A DNA stretch of 48,614 bases from Deltaproteobacteria bacterium (GTDB lineage Bacteria > Desulfobacterota > Desulfobulbia > Desulfobulbales > SURF-16): NCBI GenBank assembly GCA_030667965.1, contig DAOUUW010000004.1, forward strand, positions 1 to 48,614. Direction: 5' to 3'. Position numbers and translations under genes: made by a program. Of this stretch, positions 1 to 8,341 are shown piece by piece (positions within the stretch are counted from its first letter, which is position 1; the number at the start of each line of letters is the position of its first letter). The notes beneath the pieces are model-generated. The model did not search any database and was not told where the DNA came from. It saw only the letters and a program-made list of their open reading frames with translations.

Positions 1-109
1 CAGAAGCCATAGTAGCCAAACATCTGGACAGTCCCGGACACGGTGAAGGGCTGAACATCAAGGAGAGGAAAGGTATTCATGGGCTCTGGACATACGTTGA
101 ATCCGAATG

Positions 110-283
110 GAGGAGTACTGTTCAGGCGCGGATTGGAAAAACCGACTCAAATCTTCATTGCCCGGCTACGGTCCGGCAACTTTGATGAACCGCCCTATGC
201 GCGCCCAGCGGAAGTGCCCTTGGGGTAGACCCGCTTGTGGGGTGGTGTGGGGGCTGAGGGAGAAAAACCCCCGGCTACCCGAT
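110..283 (+). mobile_element. 3' end of a bacterial group II intron (domains V-VI), partial
   Basis: The stretch has the look of the 3' terminus of a bacterial group II intron. GAACCGCC at 187-194 pairs with GGTGGT at 241-246 as the base of domain V, followed by a G-rich/C-rich hairpin (about 250-272) and the terminal CTACCCGAT typical of domain VI and the 3' splice site near 283. The domain V loop, normally about four bases, seems expanded by roughly 25 bases, so the intron may be inactive. No reverse transcriptase domain is recognisable in the roughly 110 upstream bases, where one frame stays open from the window edge to a stop at about 184. The rest of the intron, if present, lies left of the window. 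The call rests on remembered consensus, not on a covariance model. Confidence 0.55.
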
Positions 284-325
284 TCGGCGATTTCTGTGAA
301 CTGTCAAGAATAAAGATATTACCTC

Positions 326-376
326 GTAATCATTTCACAACTTGACATCTTCCCATGAAAATCTTACAATGATTAC
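326..376 (+). promoter_or_regulatory. vapBC promoter within a 9-bp inverted repeat (putative operator)
   Basis: A near-consensus sigma-70 promoter, TTGACA at 342-347 and TACAAT at 365-370, has a 17-base spacer and lies upstream of the antitoxin start at 402. It is framed by a perfect 9-bp inverted repeat, GTAATCATT at 326-334 and AATGATTAC at 368-376; the right arm overlaps the -10 box. VapB-type antitoxins commonly autorepress by binding palindromes at their own promoter, so this is the likely operator. Confidence 0.7.
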
Positions 377-401
377 ATCGATCAACAAAAAGGAGAATAT
401 C

Positions 402-611
402 ATGCAGACGACTATCTCGAGTAAATATCAAATAGTCATTCCCAAACCGGTCAGAGAGCATCTTAACCTCAAGCCGAAACAAAAACTGACAGTTATAGAA
501 AAAGACAAGATGCTCATCCTCATTCCCCACGCCTCTCTTGATGAGTTAAGAGGCATTGCCGCTGGTGCTCGAACCGATGACTATCGAGAAAAGAAGGATC
601 GCTTCACATGA
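402..611 (+). CDS. vapB: AbrB/VapB-type antitoxin
   Basis: A 69-residue protein that should neutralise the toxin encoded immediately downstream and repress their shared promoter. The N-terminal half (residues about 3-45, TTISSKYQIVIPKPVRE) is a swapped-hairpin AbrB/MazE/SpoVT DNA-binding domain; the C-terminal tail (about 46-69) is charged and is the expected toxin-binding segment. The ATG at 402 is preferred because AAGGAGA lies a few bases upstream; an upstream in-frame ATG at 342 falls inside the -35 box and is unlikely. The stop overlaps the toxin start by four bases (ATGA), implying coupled translation. Whether it is formally VapB or another AbrB-class antitoxin cannot be settled by eye. 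Confidence 0.88.
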   Translation: MQTTISSKYQIVIPKPVREHLNLKPKQKLTVIEKDKMLILIPHASLDELRGIAAGARTDDYREKKDRFT

Positions 612-982
612 TTATTGTTGACTCTTGCGGCTGGCTGGAATGGTTTACTGACGGCAAGCTAGCCAACAAATATAAAGAGCATCTTGCGGCTCCGGATAAC
701 ATCCTGATGCCTGCGATCATTCTTTACGAGGTCTATAAGGTTCTTAAGAGAGAGGTTGGCGAAGAAAAGGCTCTGCTTGCTGCCGGGTATATGAAAAACT
801 CTCAGGTGATCCCGTTTGATGCCACCCTTGCTCTTGCTGCTGCAGATATTGCCCTGCATGAAAAATTAGCCATGGCAGACGCCATTATCGTGGCTATATC
901 ACGAGCCCATAATTGCAAAATCATCTCTTCTGATGCGGATCTTAAAGATCAAGTCAACGTGGATTATATCCCGAAGAAATAA
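608..982 (+). CDS. vapC: PIN-domain ribonuclease toxin (VapC-like)
   Basis: A 124-residue PIN-domain protein, full length for a VapC toxin. The expected acidic metal-binding residues are visible: D5 in MIIVDSCGW, E41 in ILYEVYK, D91 in AMADAII and D109 in SSDADL. VapC toxins are Mg-dependent endoribonucleases that cut tRNA or rRNA when released from the antitoxin. The gene overlaps the antitoxin by four bases and shares its promoter. All four acidic positions are kept, so the toxin looks intact. The pair lies beside an intron remnant and a palindromic element, which suggests an accessory island edge. The RNA target cannot be inferred. Confidence 0.9.
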   Translation: MIIVDSCGWLEWFTDGKLANKYKEHLAAPDNILMPAIILYEVYKVLKREVGEEKALLAAGYMKNSQVIPFDATLALAAADIALHEKLAMADAIIVAISRAHNCKIISSDADLKDQVNVDYIPKK

Positions 983-1529
983 CATTTTTTCGAAGAAACC
1001 GTGGGCTTCTTTTCTCGCAAGTTATTCACCTACTTAAGAACCTCCCCTTCCTATACGTTCTCCTTTTCTATTATGTCCAACGGTCATTTCGTCGCCGCCT
1101 GGAACGCGGTGCTGACCGGCGCCGGGGGCCGTGTGAGCAAGCGTAGCTTGCTTATGCGGTTCACGGTGTCAAGACAACAGTGTCAAGACAACAGGGTCAG
1201 GTCTACACAATTGACAAAATGGTGAATCTGCCGAATTACAAAGAAGCCGTGGATTGGAATTAAATTTGTCAAATGTGTAGACCTGACCCTGTTGTCTCCA
1301 GACCCTGTTGTCTCTCACACATACGCGAAAGTGTTTTCCAGTTGAACATCTTCTGAGGATCAAGTAAACAATATCGCTATTACCGTACAATTGCCCGTGT
1401 CGTTGTTTGTCACAAAATACACCAAGAAATTTTTTCCCTTTTCCCTATTCTTTCTTCGTGAGCTTCGTGCTCTTCGTGTTAAAAAAAAATAAGCCCACCA
1501 TCCCAAAAAATGAGATCCACTGAACCAAC
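983..1529. other. 547-base gene-free stretch with repeats
   Basis: No convincing gene. It holds a hairpin at 1129-1166 (CCGTGTGA...TTCACGG enclosing GCAAGC/GCTTGC), the inverted-repeat element at 1167-1314, and a row of TTCGTG repeats at about 1450-1482 (CTTCGTGAGCTTCGTGCTC and following) that match the family seen again at 30653-30751. The short open frames here overlap the repeats and have no recognisable similarity or ribosome-binding site. Confidence 0.6.
1167..1314. repeat. Small palindromic element with duplicated ends
   Basis: Two 32-base arms, 1187-1218 and 1265-1296, are inverted copies with one mismatch, separated by 46 bases. Each outer end carries a short direct duplication: a 14-base unit at 1167-1180 repeated at 1181-1194 on the left, and GACCCTGTTGTCTC at 1285-1298 repeated at 1301-1314 on the right. 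There is no coding sequence. It resembles non-autonomous palindromic units mobilised in trans by small transposases, but no transposase is present here. Confidence 0.6.
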
Positions 1530-2183
1530 ATGAATTGTCATGACATTTTAAAAAAAGGCTGCAGCAAGCTTAATATTTCCCTTTCTGCGGAGAATATTGA
1601 CAGACTGGTTCTCTATTACACGGAACTTATGAAGTGGAACCGAAAAATGAATCTCGTGGCCCGGGCAGGAGAAAAGGAAACCCTTGAAAGTCATTTTCTC
1701 GACTCCCTCACCCTGCTGCCTTTTATTTTGTCAGAGGGGCATGCTTCCTTACTTGACGTGGGCACCGGGGCGGGCTTCCCGGGCCTGGTCATCAAAGCTG
1801 TCTGTCCCGAGCTAAACCTGACCCTTTGTGAACCACGGGCCAAGCGCGTCACCTTTTTACGCCATATAGTCAGAACCCTGCGTCTTGACCAGGTGAAAAT
1901 CATGGCGGAACGCCTTAAACCCTTGCCAGAAGAAGATGTGCAGCAATACCCATTGATAACCAGCCGGGCCGTCACATCCATCAACGATTTTCTCGCCCTT
2001 GTTAAAGGCCACTGCCGGACAGGCGGCATTATCATCTGCATGAAAGGCCCCAGGGCGGAAGAGGAAATCAGCCAGTGGCGGACAAACGCCCCGGCCAGCC
2101 CTTTCCGCCTGATGAACATTATAGAGAAAACATTACCCTTTTCCGGAGCACAACGAAACCTGATCCTTTTCCAGAAAAACTGA
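1530..2183 (+). CDS. rsmG: 16S rRNA (guanine-527-N7)-methyltransferase RsmG
   Basis: A 217-residue protein matching RsmG (GidB) in length and pattern. It methylates N7 of G527 in the 16S rRNA 530 loop using S-adenosylmethionine. The AdoMet-binding loop LLDVGTGAGFPG is near residues 70-82, preceded by the family motif around LMKWNRKMNLV and HFLDSLTLL, and followed by CEPRAKRVTFLR and the SRAV motif near residue 148. No strong ribosome-binding site precedes the ATG at 1530. It is not accompanied by mnmG or parAB as it often is near replication origins, so this copy gives no sign of oriC. Confidence 0.95.
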   Translation: MNCHDILKKGCSKLNISLSAENIDRLVLYYTELMKWNRKMNLVARAGEKETLESHFLDSLTLLPFILSEGHASLLDVGTGAGFPGLVIKAVCPELNLTLCEPRAKRVTFLRHIVRTLRLDQVKIMAERLKPLPEEDVQQYPLITSRAVTSINDFLALVKGHCRTGGIIICMKGPRAEEEISQWRTNAPASPFRLMNIIEKTLPFSGAQRNLILFQKN

Positions 2184-2192
2184 CTTGACGCA

Positions 2193-2221
2193 CTTCAACC
2201 TTCAACCTTCAACCTTCAACC
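2193..2221. repeat. Tandem heptamer CTTCAAC x4
   Basis: Four exact copies of CTTCAAC run from 2193 to 2220 between rsmG and cobQ. A related CTTCAGC pair sits at about 17908-17922 upstream of ilvD. Confidence 0.85.
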
Positions 2222-2246
2222 TAAACATCTACAAAGATGTATAACC

Positions 2247-3770
2247 ATGCAAACCGATCTGCACACACTCTTTCAAAAAACCACCCGCAGCAAAACACCT
2301 TCCCTCATGTTCCAGGGGACCTGCTCCAACGCCGGGAAATCCGTGCTGACAGCCGCCCTGTGCCGTATTCTGCTGCAGGACGGTCTGTCCGTTGCACCGT
2401 TCAAGTCCCAGAATATGTCGCTCAACTCGTTTGTCACCAGAAACGGCGAGGAGATGGGTCGAGCCCAGGTTGTCCAGGCCCAGGCATCCCTGCTTGATCC
2501 GGATGTACGCATGAATCCCATCCTGCTCAAACCGAACAGCGACACCGGCAGCCAGATCATTGTCATGGGAAAGCCCATTGGCAATATGAATGTTGAGGGG
2601 TACATGGACTATAAACCCCAGGCATTCGAGCAGGCGCTGGCAGCCTACGACTCCCTGGCTGACGAGCATGACGTCATTATCATGGAAGGGGCGGGCAGCC
2701 CGGCTGAGGTCAATCTCAAGCACCATGATATTGTCAATATGCCCATGGCCCGTTATGCAAAGGCCAAAGTGCTTCTTGTCGGCGATATTGACCGGGGCGG
2801 GGTCTTTGCCTCCTTTGTCGGCACCATGGAAATTCTTGATGCCTGGGAGCGTGACCTGGTGGCAGGTTTTGTCATCAACCGTTTCCGGGGCCGTAAATCC
2901 CTGCTTGATGATGCCCTGGATTTCACCCTGGAACGTACCGGCAAGCCGGTATATGGGGTAGTGGACTACTTGAACGGCCTGGGACTGCCGGAAGAAGATT
3001 CAGTGGGATTTAAAAACGGCATATATGATGCGCCTGATAATGATGATAAAGAGCTGCAGCTTGCCATCATTGATCTGCCGCATATCTCAAACTTCACCGA
3101 TCTTGAGCCCTTTCTGGCAGAACCCGATGTCAGCCTGCGCATCATTCGTTCAGCAGATGATCTTCAGGAGGAACCTGATGCCATTATTCTGCCCGGCAGC
3201 AAAAATGTGGCAAAAGACCTTGAATGGCTCCATCGTTCCGGACTGGGAGAAAAGATTAAGCGTCTGCGCCAAGCAAACACACCGGTAATCGGCATCTGCG
3301 GCGGCTTTCAAATGCTTGGCAGCCGCATAGACGATCCCCATGGCCTGGAATCAAATCTGGGCCACATAAACGGCCTGCATTTACTCGATTTGAAAACAGT
3401 GCTGGACAGGGAGAAGACATTAACCGGAAAGGAAGGCAAACATCTTGCCTCCGGCTTAGAGGTGCACGGCTACGAGATCCACCATGGCCGCTCCCTGTCT
3501 TCCCATGCGCCCCTGCTGCAGTTTAACGATGATGAAGGTGTCGGGGCGGTATCCGATGACGGTCTAGTCTGGGGATCCTATCTACACGGCATCTTTGACG
3601 ATGACAGCTTCCGCCGCTGGTTCCTGGACCGGCTGCGTACGACAAAAAATATGCCTGCCATGGACCGGGTCTGCGCGCCTTATGATCTGGAACCGGCCTT
3701 TGACCGGCTGGCCGATGCGGTACGTTCCAAGCTGGACATGGGCCGCATCTATCAATTACTCAGACTGTGA
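2247..3770 (+). CDS. cobQ: Cobyric acid synthase
   Basis: A 507-residue, full-length CobQ/CbiP enzyme. It amidates the b, d, e and g side chains of adenosylcobyrinic acid a,c-diamide using glutamine and ATP. The N-terminal half is a dethiobiotin-synthetase-like ATPase ([13 protein letters not shown] as P-loop; [34 protein letters not shown]). The C-terminal half is a class I glutamine amidotransferase with the nucleophile Cys in [10 protein letters not shown] and the catalytic His in [11 protein letters not shown]. The adjacent cbiB overlaps its stop codon, so the two form an operon for late cobalamin synthesis. No cobalamin riboswitch was recognised upstream. The start lacks a strong ribosome-binding site. 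Confidence 0.97.
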   Translation: MQTDLHTLFQKTTRSKTPSLMFQGTCSNAGKSVLTAALCRILLQDGLSVAPFKSQNMSLNSFVTRNGEEMGRAQVVQAQASLLDPDVRMNPILLKPNSDTGSQIIVMGKPIGNMNVEGYMDYKPQAFEQALAAYDSLADEHDVIIMEGAGSPAEVNLKHHDIVNMPMARYAKAKVLLVGDIDRGGVFASFVGTMEILDAWERDLVAGFVINRFRGRKSLLDDALDFTLERTGKPVYGVVDYLNGLGLPEEDSVGFKNGIYDAPDNDDKELQLAIIDLPHISNFTDLEPFLAEPDVSLRIIRSADDLQEEPDAIILPGSKNVAKDLEWLHRSGLGEKIKRLRQANTPVIGICGGFQMLGSRIDDPHGLESNLGHINGLHLLDLKTVLDREKTLTGKEGKHLASGLEVHGYEIHHGRSLSSHAPLLQFNDDEGVGAVSDDGLVWGSYLHGIFDDDSFRRWFLDRLRTTKNMPAMDRVCAPYDLEPAFDRLADAVRSKLDMGRIYQLLRL

Positions 3771-4726
3771 TATCCCCTGTTTTACACATTCTTGCAGCAA
3801 CAGTACTGGACCAGCTGCTGGGAGATCCCCGCAGCCTGCCCCATCCGGTGCGCTTCATCGGTTCGCTTGGCCTTGGCCTGGAAAAAATCTTCAGAAAGAG
3901 CCCTTTGCCCCTGCGTGCAGCCGGAGTAGTAACCCTTGGACTCATGCTCCTTGCCAGCACCGGCACGGTCTTTTCCATTTTACACCTGGCTGGCCTCATC
4001 CACCCCATGTTTGCAACAGCCCTATCCGTCATCATCCTTTACACTACCATTGCCGCCCGTGATCTCTGCAGACACAGCAAGGCTGTTTACCAGGCATTAC
4101 AGGAACATGACCTTGAAAAGGCACGGGACAAGGTGGGCATGATAGTCGGGCGCGAAACAACAAATCTCAACAAAGAAGAAGTTGCCCGGGCAGCGGTTGA
4201 AAGTGTGGCGGAAAGCATTGTGGACGGGGTATGCGCGCCCCTGTTTTATGCGTTTCTCGGCGGGCTGGCTGCAGCCATGTGCTACAAGGCGATCAACACG
4301 GCGGATTCCATGTTCGGCTACAAGAACGAAAAATACGCCCAATTCGGCTGGGCCTCGGCCCGGCTCGATGATCTGGCTAATTTCATCCCGGCCCGGCTCA
4401 CCGCCCTGCTCATCCCGGTGGCCGCTTTTCTTCTTCGGCTGGACTCCACATCATCCCGGCGCATTCTAGCACGGGACCGGCACAACCATTCCAGCCCCAA
4501 CGCAGGCCATTCCGAGGCCGCCGTGGCAGGGGCGCTGGGCATCCGGCTTGGCGGAGCAAATATCTATTTCGGCAAGCTCGTTGAAAAACCGACCATCGGT
4601 GATGCAGAGCGTCCTGTGGCAGCGGACCATATCCTGCTGACAAACAGGCTGATGCTGACGACCACGGCATTACTGATCTGCCTGATGACCTTGCTTATGA
4701 CGGCAGCAGAACTTCTTATCTCGTAA
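3767..4726 (+). CDS. cbiB: Adenosylcobinamide-phosphate synthase CbiB/CobD
   Basis: A 319-residue integral membrane protein that attaches aminopropanol (phosphate) to adenosylcobyric acid. Family marks are [19 protein letters not shown] at the N-terminus, [29 protein letters not shown] near residues 125-156, the [12 protein letters not shown] motif near residue 185 and [16 protein letters not shown] thereafter; several hydrophobic segments are visible. The start is a GTG whose first bases overlap the cobQ stop (GTGA), consistent with translational coupling. The cytoplasmic membrane location follows from the family. Confidence 0.95.
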   Translation: MISPVLHILAATVLDQLLGDPRSLPHPVRFIGSLGLGLEKIFRKSPLPLRAAGVVTLGLMLLASTGTVFSILHLAGLIHPMFATALSVIILYTTIAARDLCRHSKAVYQALQEHDLEKARDKVGMIVGRETTNLNKEEVARAAVESVAESIVDGVCAPLFYAFLGGLAAAMCYKAINTADSMFGYKNEKYAQFGWASARLDDLANFIPARLTALLIPVAAFLLRLDSTSSRRILARDRHNHSSPNAGHSEAAVAGALGIRLGGANIYFGKLVEKPTIGDAERPVAADHILLTNRLMLTTTALLICLMTLLMTAAELLIS

Positions 4727-4783
4727 CGTGATTTCAAGTGGTTACAGAACCATCCAGGATTTTGGCCGGTTACCGGTTTAAAG

Positions 4784-5506
4784 CTATTTCTTCCCTACGC
4801 TCTCCAGCGCTGCCAGATACGGGCCAAATAATTCATCATAATCCCGGAAGCCTTTTTTAAGCACAAGTGGAAAAGCTGACATCTCATTATCGTTAATAAC
4901 CAGATTGGCACTGTGTGACAATGCCTCCAGATTATACATGGTATGGAACTCCGGTCCAATCAGCACATAATAAATATAGCGTCTTCCGGTCATTGTCATT
5001 GTCCGCATATGCTCGTGAAAGATGGACTTATCAAGACTGCCCTCAAATGTTGAATGCAACACCACGGCTGCAAAATTTGAAAAACGCATGCGCTGGATGG
5101 CATCTTCCGCAGTGCGGGGCAGCACCGGCTTGTAGCCCATATCATCAAAGAGCTGCACAACTGAAGATTGCACCCCTTCATCCTGAATCAAAATCAACAC
5201 CTGGGGAACATCTTCAACAACCTCCCCGCGTCCGAGATCACCCCGTTCCAGCCAACCGAGGTCCGGGGGAAGGGGTGGTTCCAGGGAGCCTGGTGCAGGT
5301 TCAAAGGCCTTTTCCTGTTGAACGGCCTCCTTCTTCTCAGGAGAAGAGGGAGCCTCCTGCTTCATTTCAATGGGTTTGGAGCAATGTGGACAATTAAACT
5401 TCAAGGATTTGCCGGGAGGCAATGCCGCAAGAGTATTTTCAATTTTTTGCCTCTGGGCATCCGTTAAATTCAAAGTTTGACCGCAACTTGCACATGCAGA
5501 AATCAT
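4784..5506 (-). CDS. Zinc-ribbon plus pseudo-receiver protein near pilT
   Basis: A 240-residue protein of unknown function. Residues 1-45 form a MJ0042-like zinc ribbon with Cys pairs at 5/8 and 39/42. Residues about 50-100 are a Pro/Glu-rich linker. Residues about 101-235 resemble a response-regulator receiver (PQVLILIQDEGVQSSVVQLFDDMGYKPV) but the phospho-acceptor strand reads AAVVLHSTFEG, with His151 where Asp is expected, so phosphorylation in the usual way looks impossible. The start ATG is preceded by AGAGGT. It lies 75 bases downstream of the PilT-type gene on the same strand, so a role in controlling pilus retraction is a fair guess only. Confidence 0.75.
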   Translation of the reverse strand: MISACASCGQTLNLTDAQRQKIENTLAALPPGKSLKFNCPHCSKPIEMKQEAPSSPEKKEAVQQEKAFEPAPGSLEPPLPPDLGWLERGDLGRGEVVEDVPQVLILIQDEGVQSSVVQLFDDMGYKPVLPRTAEDAIQRMRFSNFAAVVLHSTFEGSLDKSIFHEHMRTMTMTGRRYIYYVLIGPEFHTMYNLEALSHSANLVINDNEMSAFPLVLKKGFRDYDELFGPYLAALESVGKK

Positions 5507-5581
5507 GGTGCACCTCTTAAAACAGCTTTGCTGTAAATTTTAATCTTAAAACGTAAGACTGAAATTAAACAATACGAGTTC

Positions 5582-6760
5582 TCAGGAAAAAGCATCATAC
5601 TTGCTTTTCTCCTCCTCTTGCATGGAAAGACCGGTGATGCCGGTTGTTGACACACCCCTGCCGGACTTGATCTGGTCAAGACCGCGTCCCATGGCGCTAC
5701 GGCGGGAGCAATAACCCAGGGCGGTCTCTTCCGTCACCATGCCTTTCTCATACAACTGTAGAATATACTGGTCAAAAGTGGTCATGCCCATGGCTGTACC
5801 GTCCGAGATAATTTCATAATAGGTTTTGCCTTCCGACTCGCCGTTTAAAATAACCTCCCGCACGCGCAGATTTGTGCCCATGACCTCAAAGGCCGCCACC
5901 CTGCCTCCGCCTATTTTCGGCAGCAGGCGCTGGCAGACGATCCAGCGGATGGTGTCCACCAGCCGGTTTCTGATCTGGGGCTGTTCGTCATGCTCAAACA
6001 TACCCAGACAGCGATTAATGGTGGAACCGGCATCAACGGTGTGCAGGGTACTTAAAACAAGATGGCCGGTCTCGGATGCGGTGAGGCCGATTTCCATGGT
6101 TTCCCGGTCACGCATCTCACCAACGAGAATAACCTTGGGGGCCTGGCGAAGGGCGGCACGCAGTCCATTGGCAAAGGTGTCAAAATCGTTTCCCTGTTCA
6201 CGCTGGTTAAAAGTGGATTTCAGGTGGGGATGAACAAATTCTATCGGATCTTCCAGGGTAACTGCATGCACGGCTCTTTCATGGTTTATCTTGTTCAGCA
6301 GGGCGGCAAGCGTTGTTGATTTACCCGAACCGGTTGCCCCGGTGACCAGAATCAGGCCATTGAGCTCATCCGACATTTTGTTCATAACCGGCGGCAGATT
6401 CAATCCGGCGATAGTGGGAATTTCGGTGGGCAGTTTTCTTAATACCGTGGACAAATTATTTTTCTGGGAAAAGGCATTGACCCTGAATCGTGCTTTTTTA
6501 CCAAGCCAGTAGGAAAGATCGCATGATCCGCTTGTCGCCAGGCTCTTGAGAAGCCTTTTATTGCCGCCAATAACGTTAAGGGCAAAAACCTCGGCCTGGA
6601 ATGGGGTAATCTCATGTATGTCGGGTTGGACCCACACAGGGACAAGGCGCCCTGAAGACTCCACCTGCAACGGCCTGTCGACAGTTATGTTCAAATCAGA
6701 AACATTGTCATAGGCCTCAAGCATACTGGCAATCCAGTAATCAATTTCAGGCTGCTTCAT
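5582..6760 (-). CDS. PilT/PilU-type type IV pilus retraction ATPase
   Basis: A 392-residue hexameric secretion-type ATPase that would power pilus depolymerisation at the inner membrane. The Walker A motif GATGSGKSTT is at 141-150; the Asp box (LEDPIEFVH), Walker B (VILVGEMRDRET) and His box (GHLVLSTLHTVDA) follow in order. The N-terminal PAS-like domain and the long C-terminal tail after the ATPase core point to a PilU-like or PilT2 paralogue rather than PilT itself. Start at 6760 is supported by GGAGG a few bases upstream. No other pilus assembly genes are in the window except a lone GspG-type pseudopilin at 22216, so the pilus it serves is encoded elsewhere. Confidence 0.92.
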   Translation of the reverse strand: MKQPEIDYWIASMLEAYDNVSDLNITVDRPLQVESSGRLVPVWVQPDIHEITPFQAEVFALNVIGGNKRLLKSLATSGSCDLSYWLGKKARFRVNAFSQKNNLSTVLRKLPTEIPTIAGLNLPPVMNKMSDELNGLILVTGATGSGKSTTLAALLNKINHERAVHAVTLEDPIEFVHPHLKSTFNQREQGNDFDTFANGLRAALRQAPKVILVGEMRDRETMEIGLTASETGHLVLSTLHTVDAGSTINRCLGMFEHDEQPQIRNRLVDTIRWIVCQRLLPKIGGGRVAAFEVMGTNLRVREVILNGESEGKTYYEIISDGTAMGMTTFDQYILQLYEKGMVTEETALGYCSRRSAMGRGLDQIKSGRGVSTTGITGLSMQEEEKSKYDAFS

Positions 6761-6862
6761 GCATTCCTCCGTTTATGTGTGTGAAAATTTTAAATTGAAA
6801 GACCCAAGAAGTAATCTCGCGGTATATAATTATTCAGATGGCTCAAGTCAGGAGGGCGGGAG

Positions 6863-8074
6863 CTAATTCTTTAAAAGCAGAAAATATAATTCCCCCGGCT
6901 GCTTCATCAAACCGGCGGCACGAGATGCGTATTCGTCTCTGCCCAAGAAGAGGTCTACCCGGCCCGCACCTTTGATAGCTGCTCCACTGTCCTGGTTTAC
7001 GACGAAACGATGCAGGGATTTCCAGCCGGCCAGCCCACCCTCGTCGTCAAATTCCGGCCTGTCCGTCAACATAAATCCGATCATTGGCGCGGGAAAACAG
7101 CTTCTATCCAGGGCAAGGGAACGGCCTGCAGTTAAAAACTGCCCCAAGCTGCCAACAGGACCATCATCGGGCCCATCGCTGCGTGACTCTGCGCCGTTAA
7201 AAAAGATGAACCTGTCATTTTGCTGGAGAATTTCCCGTATTTTTTCCGGATGCTCGTGCAGATAGTTCGTTATTGCCGGCATGGTCACCTCTTCCAGGCT
7301 CATGATATGCCGTTCCACAAGAACTTTACCGATACTCCGATATGCATGCCCGTTATTGCCCGCATATTGAATCTTCAAAAAAGAACCATCATCGATTTTT
7401 ACCCGTGCCGATCCCTGCACATGGATCAGAAAAGCCTCAATGGGATCTGCCAGATAGACAAGCTCCTTTCCGGACAGAAGATTCCCGTCTTCTATTTCCC
7501 CCCGCGTCCAATACGGCAGAAACACATCATTTTCCATGCGGCCGACCCGCTTTCCCCCATTATTATCTCCTATGACAACGAGATTATCGGGAAGCTGATA
7601 CAGAGGATGGAGATATGGGGCTTTTTTTTCTAAACTTCCGGAAAAAACCGGCTCATAGTAAGCGGTCACCAGCATTGACCCATCCCCATCCCCACCTGCG
7701 GCCCGGCAGACGGTAAACGTATCAAAAATAAACCGCTGAAACTCTGCCGCATTGTGATATTCGTCAATACCGTCTCGAAAAGCCTCAAGAGAAAGGCGCA
7801 GCCGTTTTGCCGAATAAGTAGAACCACAGAGATCGTATTGACGGTCATCGTCAATGGAGCGAAATGATGCAATACTCCGGGAAACAGCCTCCTCAAGATT
7901 TTTCAACTCCATATCATCCGGTAAAAGAGGCAACTCCCCTTTTTCCAGTGGACTGAGAGCATTCTCACAGGACAAAGCAGGCCCACTGAATAAAAGCAGA
8001 CAGAATACCAACAGAGAAAAAATACCCCTGCACCTTTGACTCTTCAAAACTTTGCCCCTCTGCCCCTCGACCAC
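6863..8074 (-). CDS. mltA: Membrane-bound lytic murein transglycosylase A
   Basis: A protein of up to 403 residues matching MltA, which cleaves the MurNAc-GlcNAc bond of peptidoglycan with formation of 1,6-anhydroMurNAc. The MltA domain (about residues 120-300, with VTAYYEPVFSGSL and IHVQGSARVKI) is followed by a C-terminal 3D domain (FVVNQDSGAAIKGAGRVDLFLG) that carries conserved Asp residues. An N-terminal hydrophobic signal ends at GPALSC, possibly a weak lipobox. The first possible start, GTG at 8074, lies inside a GC-rich tandem repeat; TTG at 8047 gives a more normal signal peptide and may be the true start. Likely periplasmic or outer-membrane attached. Confidence 0.92.
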   Translation of the reverse strand: MVEGQRGKVLKSQRCRGIFSLLVFCLLLFSGPALSCENALSPLEKGELPLLPDDMELKNLEEAVSRSIASFRSIDDDRQYDLCGSTYSAKRLRLSLEAFRDGIDEYHNAAEFQRFIFDTFTVCRAAGGDGDGSMLVTAYYEPVFSGSLEKKAPYLHPLYQLPDNLVVIGDNNGGKRVGRMENDVFLPYWTRGEIEDGNLLSGKELVYLADPIEAFLIHVQGSARVKIDDGSFLKIQYAGNNGHAYRSIGKVLVERHIMSLEEVTMPAITNYLHEHPEKIREILQQNDRFIFFNGAESRSDGPDDGPVGSLGQFLTAGRSLALDRSCFPAPMIGFMLTDRPEFDDEGGLAGWKSLHRFVVNQDSGAAIKGAGRVDLFLGRDEYASRAAGLMKQPGELYFLLLKN

Positions 8075-8085
8075 TCTGCCCCTCG
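8051..8085. repeat. TGCCCCTC tandem repeats at the mltA start
   Basis: Three copies of (CTC)TGCCCCTC occur here, and the same unit is tandemly repeated at 13818-13866. On the minus strand they read as AGGGGCA units, which resemble Shine-Dalgarno sequences and overlap the presumed mltA start region. Confidence 0.75.
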
Positions 8086-8341
8086 TTTTTCACATTTCAA
8101 GTATAGCACAGTTGCCTTTTCACATTCCAATGCTTCCTCATTTTTTTCTTGAGAAACACTATGTTTAGCGAAAAAATCTTACGTTAAATCTTTTTTTTCT
8201 TGACCTTGGCCAACTCCAGTGGTTATCAAACAGGTGTATTTTCTAGGTATGTTTACCTTCTGTATCTCTACTTATACCTACTAACTATCCTTATTCTCGT
8301 TATTTTTCACTATTTTAACAATAAATTTTCAGGGAGGCGAA
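8075..8341. promoter_or_regulatory. Divergent regulatory region between mltA and acs
   Basis: A 267-base AT-rich region between the divergent mltA and acs genes. A candidate -35 TTGACC lies at 8200-8205 with only a poor -10 seventeen bases later (TTATCA). The acs ribosome-binding site AGGGAGGCG lies just before the ATG at 8342. No clear operator or riboswitch was recognised. Confidence 0.35.

Noticed and set aside
107-313. Short frame at 107-313 as a gene
   Set aside because: It runs through the structured intron RNA region, has no ribosome-binding site and no family resemblance.
1021-1029. DnaA-box-like sequence TTATTCACC near rsmG
   Set aside because: Only a single imperfect match, no AT-rich cluster of boxes, and rsmG is not next to mnmG or parAB; no evidence for oriC.
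2007-2014. GCCACTG-like bases upstream of cobQ suggesting a cobalamin riboswitch
   Set aside because: The match lies inside the rsmG coding sequence and no other conserved parts of the riboswitch are present.
1691-2119. Antisense open frame within rsmG
   Set aside because: Shadow of a GC-rich coding region; rsmG on the plus strand explains the sequence.
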